A stretch of 8,573 bases of DNA from Rubrivirga sp. (GCA_012269805.1 JAAXJP010000478.1:1197-9769), one strand, 5' to 3'; counted from the first letter of the stretch, positions 1 to 5,956 are shown. Notes: generated by a model from the letters alone, not told the origin. Program-made: numbers and translations.

Positions 1-333
1 ACGGGGGGCGACGGCGCGGCGCCGGTGCCGCTCCCGACCGAGACGTGGACGGGCCAGATGTCGTCCGACGCCCTCCGCTCGGCGCCCGCCACGCTCTACA
101 CGAGCCCGGGCCGCGTGGCCCTCGTGGTCGGGTCGACGCGAGTCGAGAGCGAGGAGGTGTCGTACGACGGCGAGCGGCTCCGCTTCCGGGCGCCGCAGTT
201 CCCCTCCTCCCAGATCGGGACCCAGACCCTCCGCTGCGACCTCCGCAACGACGGCCGAGGCGCCCTCTCCGGAAGCTGCCGCGCCGGCACCGACCGGTAC
301 CGACTCGTCGTCCGCGACCGCCCGCTTTACTGA
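1..333 (+). CDS. Small probable exported protein, N-terminus cut by window edge (paralogue of the next gene)
   Basis: The frame is open from the first base of the window to TGA 331-333, giving 110 visible residues; the start lies upstream. A GTG at 25 is in frame, but the frame stays open before it and no RBS marks it as the start. No known family was recognised. The visible part looks like a small beta-rich domain: W16-T17-G18, R59-LRF-62, L77-x-CDL-81, GxLxGxC 87-93 and DRYRL 98-102. The same landmarks occur in the following gene, so the two are diverged tandem duplicates. The only two cysteines (C79 and C93) are 14 residues apart, exactly as in the paralogue, and could form a disulfide in an exported protein. 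The paralogue's signal peptide suggests that the missing 5' end encodes one too; this is inference. The stop overlaps the next start (TGATG), which points to translational coupling. Confidence 0.75.
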   Translation, partial: TGGDGAAPVPLPTETWTGQMSSDALRSAPATLYTSPGRVALVVGSTRVESEEVSYDGERLRFRAPQFPSSQIGTQTLRCDLRNDGRGALSGSCRAGTDRYRLVVRDRPLY

Positions 334-737
334 TGCCGATCCGCTGTCTCCCCCTCCTGCTGCTCGTGCTCGCGCCGGCCGCCGCGGCCCAGATGCTCCC
401 GTCCGGCGTCTGGACCGGCACCCTCACCGATCCCGACGGCGACGCCCACGCGGTCGAGACCGACATCCAGCGGTGCGCGACGGGCTTCACGATGTCGCTC
501 GACGTCGGGGGCCGGACCGCGGAGGTCCCCGAGGACGCACCCGCAACGTGGGAGCGCGGGCGGCTCCGGTTCACGACGAGCCGCCTCCGCCTGCCGGGGA
601 CGTTCCTCCCGCGCGCCCTCACGTGCGACCTCCAGGCCGACGCGAACGGCGTGCTCCGCGGCACGTGCACGACGGGCGGCGATCGGGTCCGGCTCCAGCT
701 CTCTCCGCCCGCCGACGGCGCGTTCGGCTGCGACTAG
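333..737 (+). CDS. Small secreted protein with signal peptide, tandem paralogue of the preceding gene
   Basis: 134 residues from ATG 333, which overlaps the previous stop as TGATG, to TAG 735-737. Residues 1-20 look like a signal peptide: one Arg, a Leu/Val-rich core, then a run of alanines ending AAAAQ, with probable cleavage near residue 19-20. No lipobox cysteine follows, so a periplasmic or secreted protein is more likely than a lipoprotein. The mature part has W27-T28-G29, RLRF 77-80, TCDL 97-100, GxLxGxC 106-112 and DRVRL 117-121, all shared with the upstream gene. Cys98 and Cys112 keep the paralogue's 14-residue spacing; Cys48 and Cys133 are extra and could form a second bridge. The alternating pattern suggests an all-beta, lipocalin-like fold, but this is only an impression and no function can be assigned. 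The gene ends 16 bases before a convergent gene, with no visible terminator between them. Confidence 0.75.
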   Translation: MPIRCLPLLLLVLAPAAAAQMLPSGVWTGTLTDPDGDAHAVETDIQRCATGFTMSLDVGGRTAEVPEDAPATWERGRLRFTTSRLRLPGTFLPRALTCDLQADANGVLRGTCTTGGDRVRLQLSPPADGAFGCD

Positions 738-753
738 GCCCGCCTCGGCAGCG

Positions 754-1881
754 TCACCGGGGCGCTCGGCCCTTCCACCCGCGGTCGCCCCGGAGCCGCC
801 GGCCGGCGGCGTAGACGAAGAACAGGCGGCGCGCGCGGACCGCGCGGCGGCCGTCGGCAACGGCCCAGCCGGCCTGCGCGGCGTTCGCCACGACGGACAG
901 GCCGGCCAGCGACGCGGCGACCGTCTGGGCGAGCGCGTCGGGCGAGGCGAGGGCGACCGTGAGCGCGGGCACCGCGAGCGGGACGAACTGCTGGGGCCGC
1001 TCGGCGTAGCGCGTCGCGAGCTCGCGGAGGTAGCCGACCGACGCGACGGCGTCCTCGATCTCGGCCACGGCCGGCGCCACGCGCTGGCGGTAGACGCGGT
1101 CGGCCTCGACGGCGAAGTCGGGGTCCCACACGGCCGAGGCGACCTCGGCGGCGAACTCGTCGACGGCGCCGCGGAATCGGGCGAGCGGCGCGTCGAGGTC
1201 GGCCCGGACGTCGAGGACCTCGGGGACCGTGGCCCGGTCGAAGAGGGGGAGCCGCTGGAGGACGTGGGCGGCCAGCCCGCCGTCGCGGGCGCGGTGCACG
1301 CGCGGCTCCGACACGCCCACCCGGCCCGCCTCGGCGGCGTCGCGGAGGGCCTCGGCCGTCGGCCCGTCGAGGAGCGGCGTCGCGCTCCCCCGCACGACGG
1401 CGTCGGCGACCGCGGCGGCGTACGTCTCGGCGGCGGCCTCCGCGAAGTCCGACGGCCGGGCCACGGCGCCCACGCCCAGCGTCTCGATCGTCAGCCGCTC
1501 GGCGTCGACGGCCGGCGCGAGCTCGGCCAGCCCGCTCTGGACGACAGCCTCGGCGAGCGACCGCCGGTACCGCCCCCACCACGCGTCGACGGTCAGCCGG
1601 ACGACCTCCGCGTCGAGGTGTCGCCCGACGCCGACGACGTGCGCGAGTCGGGCCGGGCCGTCGCCGAGGCCGAGGTCGTCGGCCAGCCCGGCGAGGACGG
1701 CGAGGCGGCTCGGCACGTCACGCGGGGCGTGCTCCTCGAGGCGGAGGAGCAGACTCGCGGCCGGGCTGCACAGCGTCACGCGGTCGCCGTAGAGCAGGGC
1801 CGCCTTGACGAGCGGGAGCCCGACCGAGAAGTCGGAGGGGAGCGCCGAGCGCGGGGGCCCGACGCCGACGGTGAGGTCCAT
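754..1881 (-). CDS. Conserved-looking hypothetical protein, alpha-helical, C-terminal hydrophobic region
   Basis: 375 residues from ATG at 1881-1879 to TGA at 756-754. I do not recognise the family. The frame stays open up to an ATG at 1980, but the extra 33 residues are low in hydrophobic structure and extend into the divergent promoter region, so the MDLTVGVG start is preferred. Neither start has a Shine-Dalgarno sequence. The N-terminus contains a compact motif, GLPLVKAALLYGDRVTL at 21-37, followed by long Ala/Glu/Arg-rich predicted helices. Residues about 299-345 are strongly hydrophobic and could be one or two membrane helices or a buried hairpin. They are followed by a basic stretch and LFFVY at 353-357. 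No signal peptide, P-loop, HTH or catalytic motif was found. The gene is divergent from the radical SAM/DUF4130 operon across 155 bases, so co-regulation with it is possible. The competing frames here are arginine-rich shadows of this GC-rich gene. Confidence 0.75.
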   Translation of the reverse strand: MDLTVGVGPPRSALPSDFSVGLPLVKAALLYGDRVTLCSPAASLLLRLEEHAPRDVPSRLAVLAGLADDLGLGDGPARLAHVVGVGRHLDAEVVRLTVDAWWGRYRRSLAEAVVQSGLAELAPAVDAERLTIETLGVGAVARPSDFAEAAAETYAAAVADAVVRGSATPLLDGPTAEALRDAAEAGRVGVSEPRVHRARDGGLAAHVLQRLPLFDRATVPEVLDVRADLDAPLARFRGAVDEFAAEVASAVWDPDFAVEADRVYRQRVAPAVAEIEDAVASVGYLRELATRYAERPQQFVPLAVPALTVALASPDALAQTVAASLAGLSVVANAAQAGWAVADGRRAVRARRLFFVYAAGRRLRGDRGWKGRAPR

Positions 1882-1941
1882 GAGTTCTGTGGCGGGCACA
1901 TGAAGCTCTCGACCCCCGGCTGTCAGCGGCCGGTCATGGGA

Positions 1942-1956
1942 TCGGTGCACTACCGA
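1942..1956. repeat. Short inverted repeat, possible operator
   Basis: TCGGT and ACCGA arms (1942-1946 and 1952-1956) flank GCACT. The centre overlaps the palindrome GTGCAC (1946-1951). It sits about 60 bases from one start and 80 from the other in the divergent region, where a shared regulator could bind. Five-base arms arise by chance in GC-rich DNA, so this is only a candidate site. Confidence 0.2.
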
Positions 1957-1993
1957 CCCCGCGACACACCCTTGACACATGCGACCGCGACCT

Positions 1994-2010
1994 TGGGGCC
2001 TCCGGCCCCA
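1994..2010 (+). other. GC-rich hairpin in the probable leader of the radical SAM operon
   Basis: TGGGGCC (1994-2000) and GGCCCCA (2004-2010) are perfectly complementary around a three-base TCC loop. The hairpin ends 26 bases before ATG 2037. If transcription starts upstream of 1994 it would fold in the mRNA leader. No U-run follows, so it is not an intrinsic terminator. Its role is unknown. Confidence 0.3.
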
Positions 2011-2036
2011 GCGCCCCCCACCACGCCCCCGAACAG

Positions 2037-3356
2037 ATGCGCCGACAGGTCATCGAGAAGCTCGAAATCCTCGCCGACGCGGCCAAGTACGACGCCTCCT
2101 GCGCATCGTCCGGCGGCAAGCGCGAGAACACGCCGACCGGCATCGGTAACTCCACGGGCGCGGGCATCTGTCACTCGTACACCGAGGACGGCCGATGCGT
2201 CTCGCTCCTCAAGGTCCTCTTCTCGAACGTCTGCATCTACGACTGCGCGTACTGCGTGTCGCGGCGGTCGAACGACGAGGTCACGCGCGTCGCGTTCACC
2301 GTCGACGAGGTCGTCGAGCTCACGATGGGGTTCTACAAGCGGAACTACATCGAGGGCCTCTTTTTGTCGTCGGGCATCTTCAAGGACGCCGACACGACGA
2401 CGGAGAAGCTGGTCGCCGTCGCGCGGAAGCTCCGCGAGGACCATGGGTTCAACGGGTACATCCACCTCAAGGTGATCCCGGGCGCGAGCCCCGAGCTCCT
2501 CACCGAGGCCGGCCGGCTGGCGGACCGCCTCAGCGTGAACGTCGAGATCCCGAGCGAGGCGGGGCTCAAGGAGGTCGCGCCCGAGAAGGACTACAACCAG
2601 GTGTTCGGGCCGATGGGCCACGTCCGCGACGGGATCGCGGAGGCGAAGGAGGAGCGCCGCAAGAACCGACGCGCGCCCCGGTTCGCGGCGGGCGGCCAGA
2701 GCACCCAGCTCGTCATCGGCGCGACGCCGGAGACGGACCGCCAGATCCTCGAGCTCTCGGACGGCCTCTACTCCGAGCAGAAGCTCCGGCGCGTGTACTA
2801 CTCCGGGTTCGTCCCGCTCGGCGGCGACGACCGCGTGCCGGACCCCGAGACGTACCGGGCCCCGCTCCACCGCGAGCACCGGCTCTACCAGGCCGACTGG
2901 CTCCTCCGCAAGTACGGGTTCGCGCTCGACGAGGTGGCCCCGCCCGGCTCCGGCAACCTCGACTCGGAGGTCGACCCCAAAACGTCGTACGCCCTCCGCT
3001 TCCCGTACCTCTTCCCGGTCGACGTCAACGCGGCCCCGCTCGAGTGGCTCCAGCGCGTGCCCGGCCTCGGCATTCGGAGCGCGAAGCGGATCGTGGCCGC
3101 CCGGCGCCGCGGCGTGGTCCGGTGGGAGGACCTCCGGGCGATGGGCGTGGTCCTCAAGCGCGCCCAGTTTTTCCTGACGACGCCGGACCACCGGCCGCAG
3201 CTCCTCGACCGGAGCCCCGATGCCGTCCGCCAGCGGATCGTCGGCGGGAAGGGCGACGGGGCCCCGCAGCTGTCGCTCTTCGCGCCCGCGCCGGTCCGGC
3301 TGGCCACGCCCGCCTCGGGCACCGCGCCGGCCCCACCGATCGCCCGCGCCGCATGA
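2037..3356 (+). CDS. Putative DNA modification/repair radical SAM protein (UDG/DUF4130-linked family, TIGR03916-like)
   Basis: 439 residues from ATG 2037 to TGA 3354-3356. It belongs by recall to the radical SAM family annotated 'putative DNA modification/repair', whose reaction is unknown. The N-terminus (EKLEILADAAKYD, then a cysteine and SSG) is family-typical and fixes the start. The [4Fe-4S]/SAM motif is CIYDCAYC with Cys66, 70 and 73. Three further cysteines, 22, 45 and 54, precede it, and no other cysteine occurs in the protein. Core radical-SAM strands include GLFLSSG 107-113 and HLKVIPG 143-149. Residues about 330-375 form a helix-hairpin-helix (VPGLGIRSAKRI from 341), a DNA-binding module. 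The tail contains QLSLF at 411-415, matching the bacterial sliding-clamp-binding consensus, then a Pro/Ala-rich end. The DUF4130 gene starts in the ATGA overlap, so the two are probably translated together and act on the same DNA substrate (inference). Family call is confident; function is not. Confidence 0.93.
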   Translation: MRRQVIEKLEILADAAKYDASCASSGGKRENTPTGIGNSTGAGICHSYTEDGRCVSLLKVLFSNVCIYDCAYCVSRRSNDEVTRVAFTVDEVVELTMGFYKRNYIEGLFLSSGIFKDADTTTEKLVAVARKLREDHGFNGYIHLKVIPGASPELLTEAGRLADRLSVNVEIPSEAGLKEVAPEKDYNQVFGPMGHVRDGIAEAKEERRKNRRAPRFAAGGQSTQLVIGATPETDRQILELSDGLYSEQKLRRVYYSGFVPLGGDDRVPDPETYRAPLHREHRLYQADWLLRKYGFALDEVAPPGSGNLDSEVDPKTSYALRFPYLFPVDVNAAPLEWLQRVPGLGIRSAKRIVAARRRGVVRWEDLRAMGVVLKRAQFFLTTPDHRPQLLDRSPDAVRQRIVGGKGDGAPQLSLFAPAPVRLATPASGTAPAPPIARAA

Positions 3357-4222
3357 CGACCTCTCCCACCACCCCGCCGAGGCCGGCCGGGCCGCCGGCC
3401 CTGCCCGTCGACCCGCACCTCGCCGTCGAGACCGACGGGACGCTGGCCGGCCTCCTCTGCGCCTACGCCGAGACGTACAAGCGGAGCGCGCTGCCGGCGT
3501 CCGTCGGCCTGATCGGCGAGCCCGCCAGCGGCGCCCTTTTCGGCGACGTGCTCCGCGTCGAGACCGAGGCGGCCATCGCCGGCCGCGTCGAGCGCGGGCT
3601 GGAGCGGCTCGTGCCGGGGCTCGTCGGGCGGATCCACCGCGCGGTCCTGGGCGAGCGGCCCGGCATCGAGGTCGCCGCCCTCCGGCTCGCCGACGCCGTC
3701 CGCGCCGAGGGCGCCGCGGCGGCCGACGACTGGACGTTCGAGCCGGCTCGCGAGGTGGCCCAGTGGTCCGGCCGCGTCGGGCGTGAGGCCCACCGGATGG
3801 AGGCATTCGTCCGCTTCGAGCGCTACGTGGCCGACGACGCCGAGACCTGGGTGGCGACGGCGCGCCCCGAGTACCACGTCCTCCCGATCCTCCACGGCCA
3901 CTTTTCGACGCGCTACCCCACGCTCGCCTGGCGGATCGTCGACGCGCGGCGCGGCCTCGCGCTCGTCCACACGCCGGCCCCGGAGCGGGCCGAGGGCGAG
4001 CCGGCCACGCGGATCGTCCCGGCCGTGACGCTCGGGCTCGGCGACGAGGCGCCGGACGAGGCCGCGTACCAGCGGATGTGGCGGGCTTACTTCCAGGCCG
4101 TCACGATCCCTGAGCGGCGGAACCTCGCGCTCCACCTCCGCCACGTCCCGAAGCGCTACTGGCCGTACCTCACCGAAAAGCAGCCGCCCGGCGGGGTCCG
4201 CCTCGACGCCGGGGTGGGCTAG
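3353..4222 (+). CDS. DUF4130 / TIGR03915-type putative DNA metabolism protein, partner of the radical SAM protein
   Basis: 289 residues from ATG 3353, overlapping the previous stop as ATGA, to TAG 4220-4222. The sequence fits by recall the DUF4130 family, described as a probable DNA repair/metabolism protein found next to the radical SAM protein above. Landmarks are a proline-rich N-terminal extension (1-21), DGTLAGLL at 28-35, EAHRMEAFVRF at 145-155, YHVLPILHGHFSTRY at 174-188, W193, MWRAYFQAVTIPERRN at 242-257 and the signature PKRYWPYLTE at 266-275. The reaction is unknown; the conserved His, Arg and Trp residues suggest nucleic-acid binding or catalysis, but this is inference. In many bacteria the family continues into a UdgX-type uracil-DNA-glycosylase domain. 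Here the protein ends soon after the YW signature, and no such domain follows. Its stop shares CTAG with the convergent membrane-protein gene. Confidence 0.9.
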   Translation: MTTSPTTPPRPAGPPALPVDPHLAVETDGTLAGLLCAYAETYKRSALPASVGLIGEPASGALFGDVLRVETEAAIAGRVERGLERLVPGLVGRIHRAVLGERPGIEVAALRLADAVRAEGAAAADDWTFEPAREVAQWSGRVGREAHRMEAFVRFERYVADDAETWVATARPEYHVLPILHGHFSTRYPTLAWRIVDARRGLALVHTPAPERAEGEPATRIVPAVTLGLGDEAPDEAAYQRMWRAYFQAVTIPERRNLALHLRHVPKRYWPYLTEKQPPGGVRLDAGVG

Positions 4223-5304
4223 GTTACGGTCGGCTCCCGGCTCGAGACTGGGACGGGGGCGTCCGCGGCCTCGGGGTCGGCCGGCTCGCCCTTGACGAAC
4301 GGGCCGATGTAGAGCCGCTCGACGAGGATCCGCACCACGCCCAGGATCGGGACCACGAGGAGGATGCCGAGGAAGCCGGCGAGCCCGCCGAGCACGATCT
4401 GCCCGGCCACGATGAACGCCGGCCCGACCTTGATGAGGTCGCCCTGGACCTTCGGCGTGATAAGGCTGCCCTCGACCTGCTGCGCCGCGATGGCCAGCGC
4501 GAGCGTCCACAGCCCGGTCGTCGTGCCCTGCGCGAACCCGACGACGACGGCCGGCGCCCACCCGATAAACGGGCCGAACGTCGGGATGACCGTGAGCGCC
4601 GCGGCGAAGGCGGCCAGCGCGAACGCCGCCGGCACCCCGATGGCCGTCAGCCCGACGAGCCCCATCAGCCCGAGCGCCGCGACGGCGATGGCCACGCCCT
4701 TGAGCCACGCCATCAGCACGCGGCCCATGTCGTGGAGCATGTCGCGGACGAACGGCTGGTGCTCCTCGTCGAACAGCCGGACGACGGCCGCCGTGTAGAG
4801 GCCCGGGCTCGCGGCCGTGTAGACGGCGACGATGAGGACCACGAGCAGCCCGGACACGACGCCGGCCGCCGTCGAGAACCACCCGAGCAGCCGCCCCCCC
4901 ACGTTCTGGAGCGCTGACGGGATCGAGACCGCCCGCTCGGGCAGGCCGAGCCGTTCCCGCGCCGTCTCCAGCAGCTCCGGCGCCTGCTCCATGAGGCCCC
5001 GCGCCTCAGCCGCCAGCCGCGGCCCACCAAAGTAGCCGGCCGCGCCGAACCCGCCGAGCACGAGGAGCACCACGAGCGTCAGCATCACGCCACGGGGGGC
5101 GCCCGTCCGCTCGGCCAGCCAGGCGCTCGCGCGGTAGAACAGGACGCCGATGGCGATCCCGAGGAACACCAGGAGGACCGCCTGCCTCGTCGTCCACAGG
5201 ACGAACAACCCGACGATGGTCAGCGCGACGATCGCGACGACATAGCGGGCCCGCTGCCGGAACGACTCGGGCGTATCGAGGGGCGTGTGCTGCTCGGGCG
5301 TCAT
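4219..5304 (-). CDS. AI-2E family transporter / PerM-like integral membrane protein
   Basis: 361 residues from ATG 5304-5302 to TAG 4221-4219. The topology fits the AI-2E/PerM (DUF20) family: helices at about 21-38, 42-59 and 72-92, a soluble stretch (93-140) with an amphipathic helix, a helix at about 147-165, a second soluble loop (166-200), then helices covering about 203-333. Family landmarks are VIPTFGPFIGWAPA at 239-252 and QQVEGSLITPKVQGD at 275-289. Length is typical (about 340-400). Members have been tied to autoinducer-2 export (TqsA), to Na+/H+ antiport and to other transport, so the substrate cannot be read from sequence. The soluble tail (338-361) is Pro/Asp/Glu-rich. It follows the acetyltransferase by 36 bases on the same strand, so co-transcription is plausible. 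An SD-like GAGGT lies 16 bases upstream, probably too far to be decisive. Its stop overlaps that of the convergent DUF4130 gene. Confidence 0.9.
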   Translation of the reverse strand: MTPEQHTPLDTPESFRQRARYVVAIVALTIVGLFVLWTTRQAVLLVFLGIAIGVLFYRASAWLAERTGAPRGVMLTLVVLLVLGGFGAAGYFGGPRLAAEARGLMEQAPELLETARERLGLPERAVSIPSALQNVGGRLLGWFSTAAGVVSGLLVVLIVAVYTAASPGLYTAAVVRLFDEEHQPFVRDMLHDMGRVLMAWLKGVAIAVAALGLMGLVGLTAIGVPAAFALAAFAAALTVIPTFGPFIGWAPAVVVGFAQGTTTGLWTLALAIAAQQVEGSLITPKVQGDLIKVGPAFIVAGQIVLGGLAGFLGILLVVPILGVVRILVERLYIGPFVKGEPADPEAADAPVPVSSREPTVT

Positions 5305-5319
5305 GACGCCTAGGACGCC

Positions 5320-5337
5320 GACCTCAGCCCGGAGGTC
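5320..5337 (-). other. Small inverted repeat between the acetyltransferase and membrane-protein genes
   Basis: GACCTC (5320-5325) and GAGGTC (5332-5337) are perfect 6-bp arms around a six-base loop, within the 36-base gap. On the minus-strand transcript one arm contains GAGGU, the only SD-like sequence before ATG 5304, so folding could hide it. No U-run follows, so it is not a terminator. The arms are short and this could be chance. Confidence 0.25.
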
Positions 5338-5340
5338 CCC

Positions 5341-5868
5341 CTACTTCCGCCCTGGGGCGTCGTCCGGCCCCCTGAGGTCGAGGGCGAACAGGACGCTCGG
5401 CCCGTCGAGGTCGACCGCCCCCGCCCGCCGCATCCCAACTTTCGCGAGGACCCGCTGCGAGGCCCCGTTCGTGGGCGAGGTAATGGCGAGGACGCGGGCC
5501 AGCCCGAGGTCCCGGCGCGCGTGCTCGAGCGTGGCCCGGGCCGCCTCGGTCGCGTAGCCCCGTCCGGCGTGGGCGTCGAGGAACGCGTACCCGAGGTCCG
5601 GCGCGTCGAGCCCGTCCCGCCGGAGGATCCCGCACGTCCCGACCGGCTCGCCCGTCGCGCGGAGGGCGACGTGGTACAGCCCGAACCCACTCGCGGCGTA
5701 GCTGGCGAGCGGCCCGTCGCGGAGGTAGCCCTCGGCGTCCGCGACCGACCGCACGCCGCGGTCGCCGATGTGCGTCCGCCACCCGGGCTCGTTGACGAGG
5801 GTGAGGACGAACGGCGCGTCGTCGAGCGCGAAGCGGCGGACGGTCAGGCGGGCGGTCTCGAACAGCAT
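5341..5868 (-). CDS. GNAT family N-acetyltransferase (RimJ/RimL-like, Acetyltransf_3 type)
   Basis: 175 residues from ATG 5868-5866 to TAG 5343-5341. It is predicted to transfer acetyl from acetyl-CoA to an amine, either a protein N-terminus or a small molecule; the acceptor is unknown. It opens with the RimJ/RimL-like pattern ETARLTVRRF at 4-13. Motif A, which binds the CoA pyrophosphate, is GRGYATEA at 102-109. The segment SPTNGASQRVLAKVGM at 131-146 matches the family's 'N..S..vleK.GF' stretch. The length is typical for a single-domain GNAT. The start is only six bases from the T-tract of the acnA terminator, so its promoter must overlap the terminator or acnA's 3' end, or the gene depends on read-through. 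There is no Shine-Dalgarno sequence. The AI-2E-type gene follows 36 bases downstream; no functional link is evident. Confidence 0.9.
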   Translation of the reverse strand: MLFETARLTVRRFALDDAPFVLTLVNEPGWRTHIGDRGVRSVADAEGYLRDGPLASYAASGFGLYHVALRATGEPVGTCGILRRDGLDAPDLGYAFLDAHAGRGYATEAARATLEHARRDLGLARVLAITSPTNGASQRVLAKVGMRRAGAVDLDGPSVLFALDLRGPDDAPGRK

Positions 5869-5874
5869 GCGTCC

Positions 5875-5933
5875 AAGAAACGACCCCGCCCGCCTCGGGC
5901 GCTCTCCCGAAGGAGTCGCCGAGGCGGGCGGGG
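5875..5933 (-). terminator. Intrinsic terminator of acnA, 15-bp stem with UUCG-capped inner hairpin
   Basis: The arms 5884-5898 and 5919-5933 are perfect 15-bp inverted repeats. Inside, CTCC/GGAG (5904-5907 and 5912-5915) form a second short stem. On the minus strand its loop reads TTCG closed by C-G, an extra-stable tetraloop. The minus strand then runs into TTTCTT (5875-5880), three bases past the stem. The acnA stop lies 23 bases upstream of the stem. No T-run follows on the plus strand, so termination should act on acnA only. Confidence 0.85.
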
Positions 5934-5956
5934 CCAGCGTCGGACCAGCGGGGGCG

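Larger units (their letters stand above)
1882..2036. promoter_or_regulatory. Divergent intergenic region, probable back-to-back promoters
   Basis: 155 non-coding bases lie between two divergent starts, so promoters for both are expected here. Visible elements are a 5-bp inverted repeat at 1942-1956, a perfect TTGACA hexamer at 1972-1977 and a 7-bp GC hairpin at 1994-2010. No convincing -10 element follows the TTGACA at 16-18 bp, because that stretch is G/C. No Bacteroidota-type TAnnTTTG box was found on either strand. The bases just before ATG 2037 are C-rich, without a Shine-Dalgarno sequence. The promoter role rests on gene orientation rather than on recognised boxes. Confidence 0.4.

Noticed and set aside
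738..753. Terminator between the convergent small secreted gene and the hypothetical gene
   Set aside because: The 16-base gap contains no inverted repeat or T-run.
1882..1980. Upstream ATG at 1980 as the start of the minus-strand hypothetical gene
   Set aside because: It would add 33 residues of irregular composition and run into the divergent promoter region. The ATG at 1881 opens directly into the ordered part of the protein. Not excluded, only less likely.
1972..1995. TTGACA as the -35 box of a sigma-70-type promoter for the radical SAM operon
   Set aside because: The hexamer is perfect, but the 16-18 bp position downstream is G/C only, with no TATAAT-like or TAnnTTTG element. It is mentioned in the intergenic region but not called as a promoter.
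734..4882. Long open frames overlapping the called genes, such as those at 1264-2475, 1950-3806, 2885-4882 and 5844-7148
   Set aside because: They are arginine/proline/glycine-rich translations lying opposite to or out of frame with recognised genes, as expected in very GC-rich DNA. None shows a family motif.
5320..5337. Terminator between the acetyltransferase and membrane-protein genes
   Set aside because: The 6-bp hairpin has no following U-tract on either strand; the short gap and same strand favour co-transcription.
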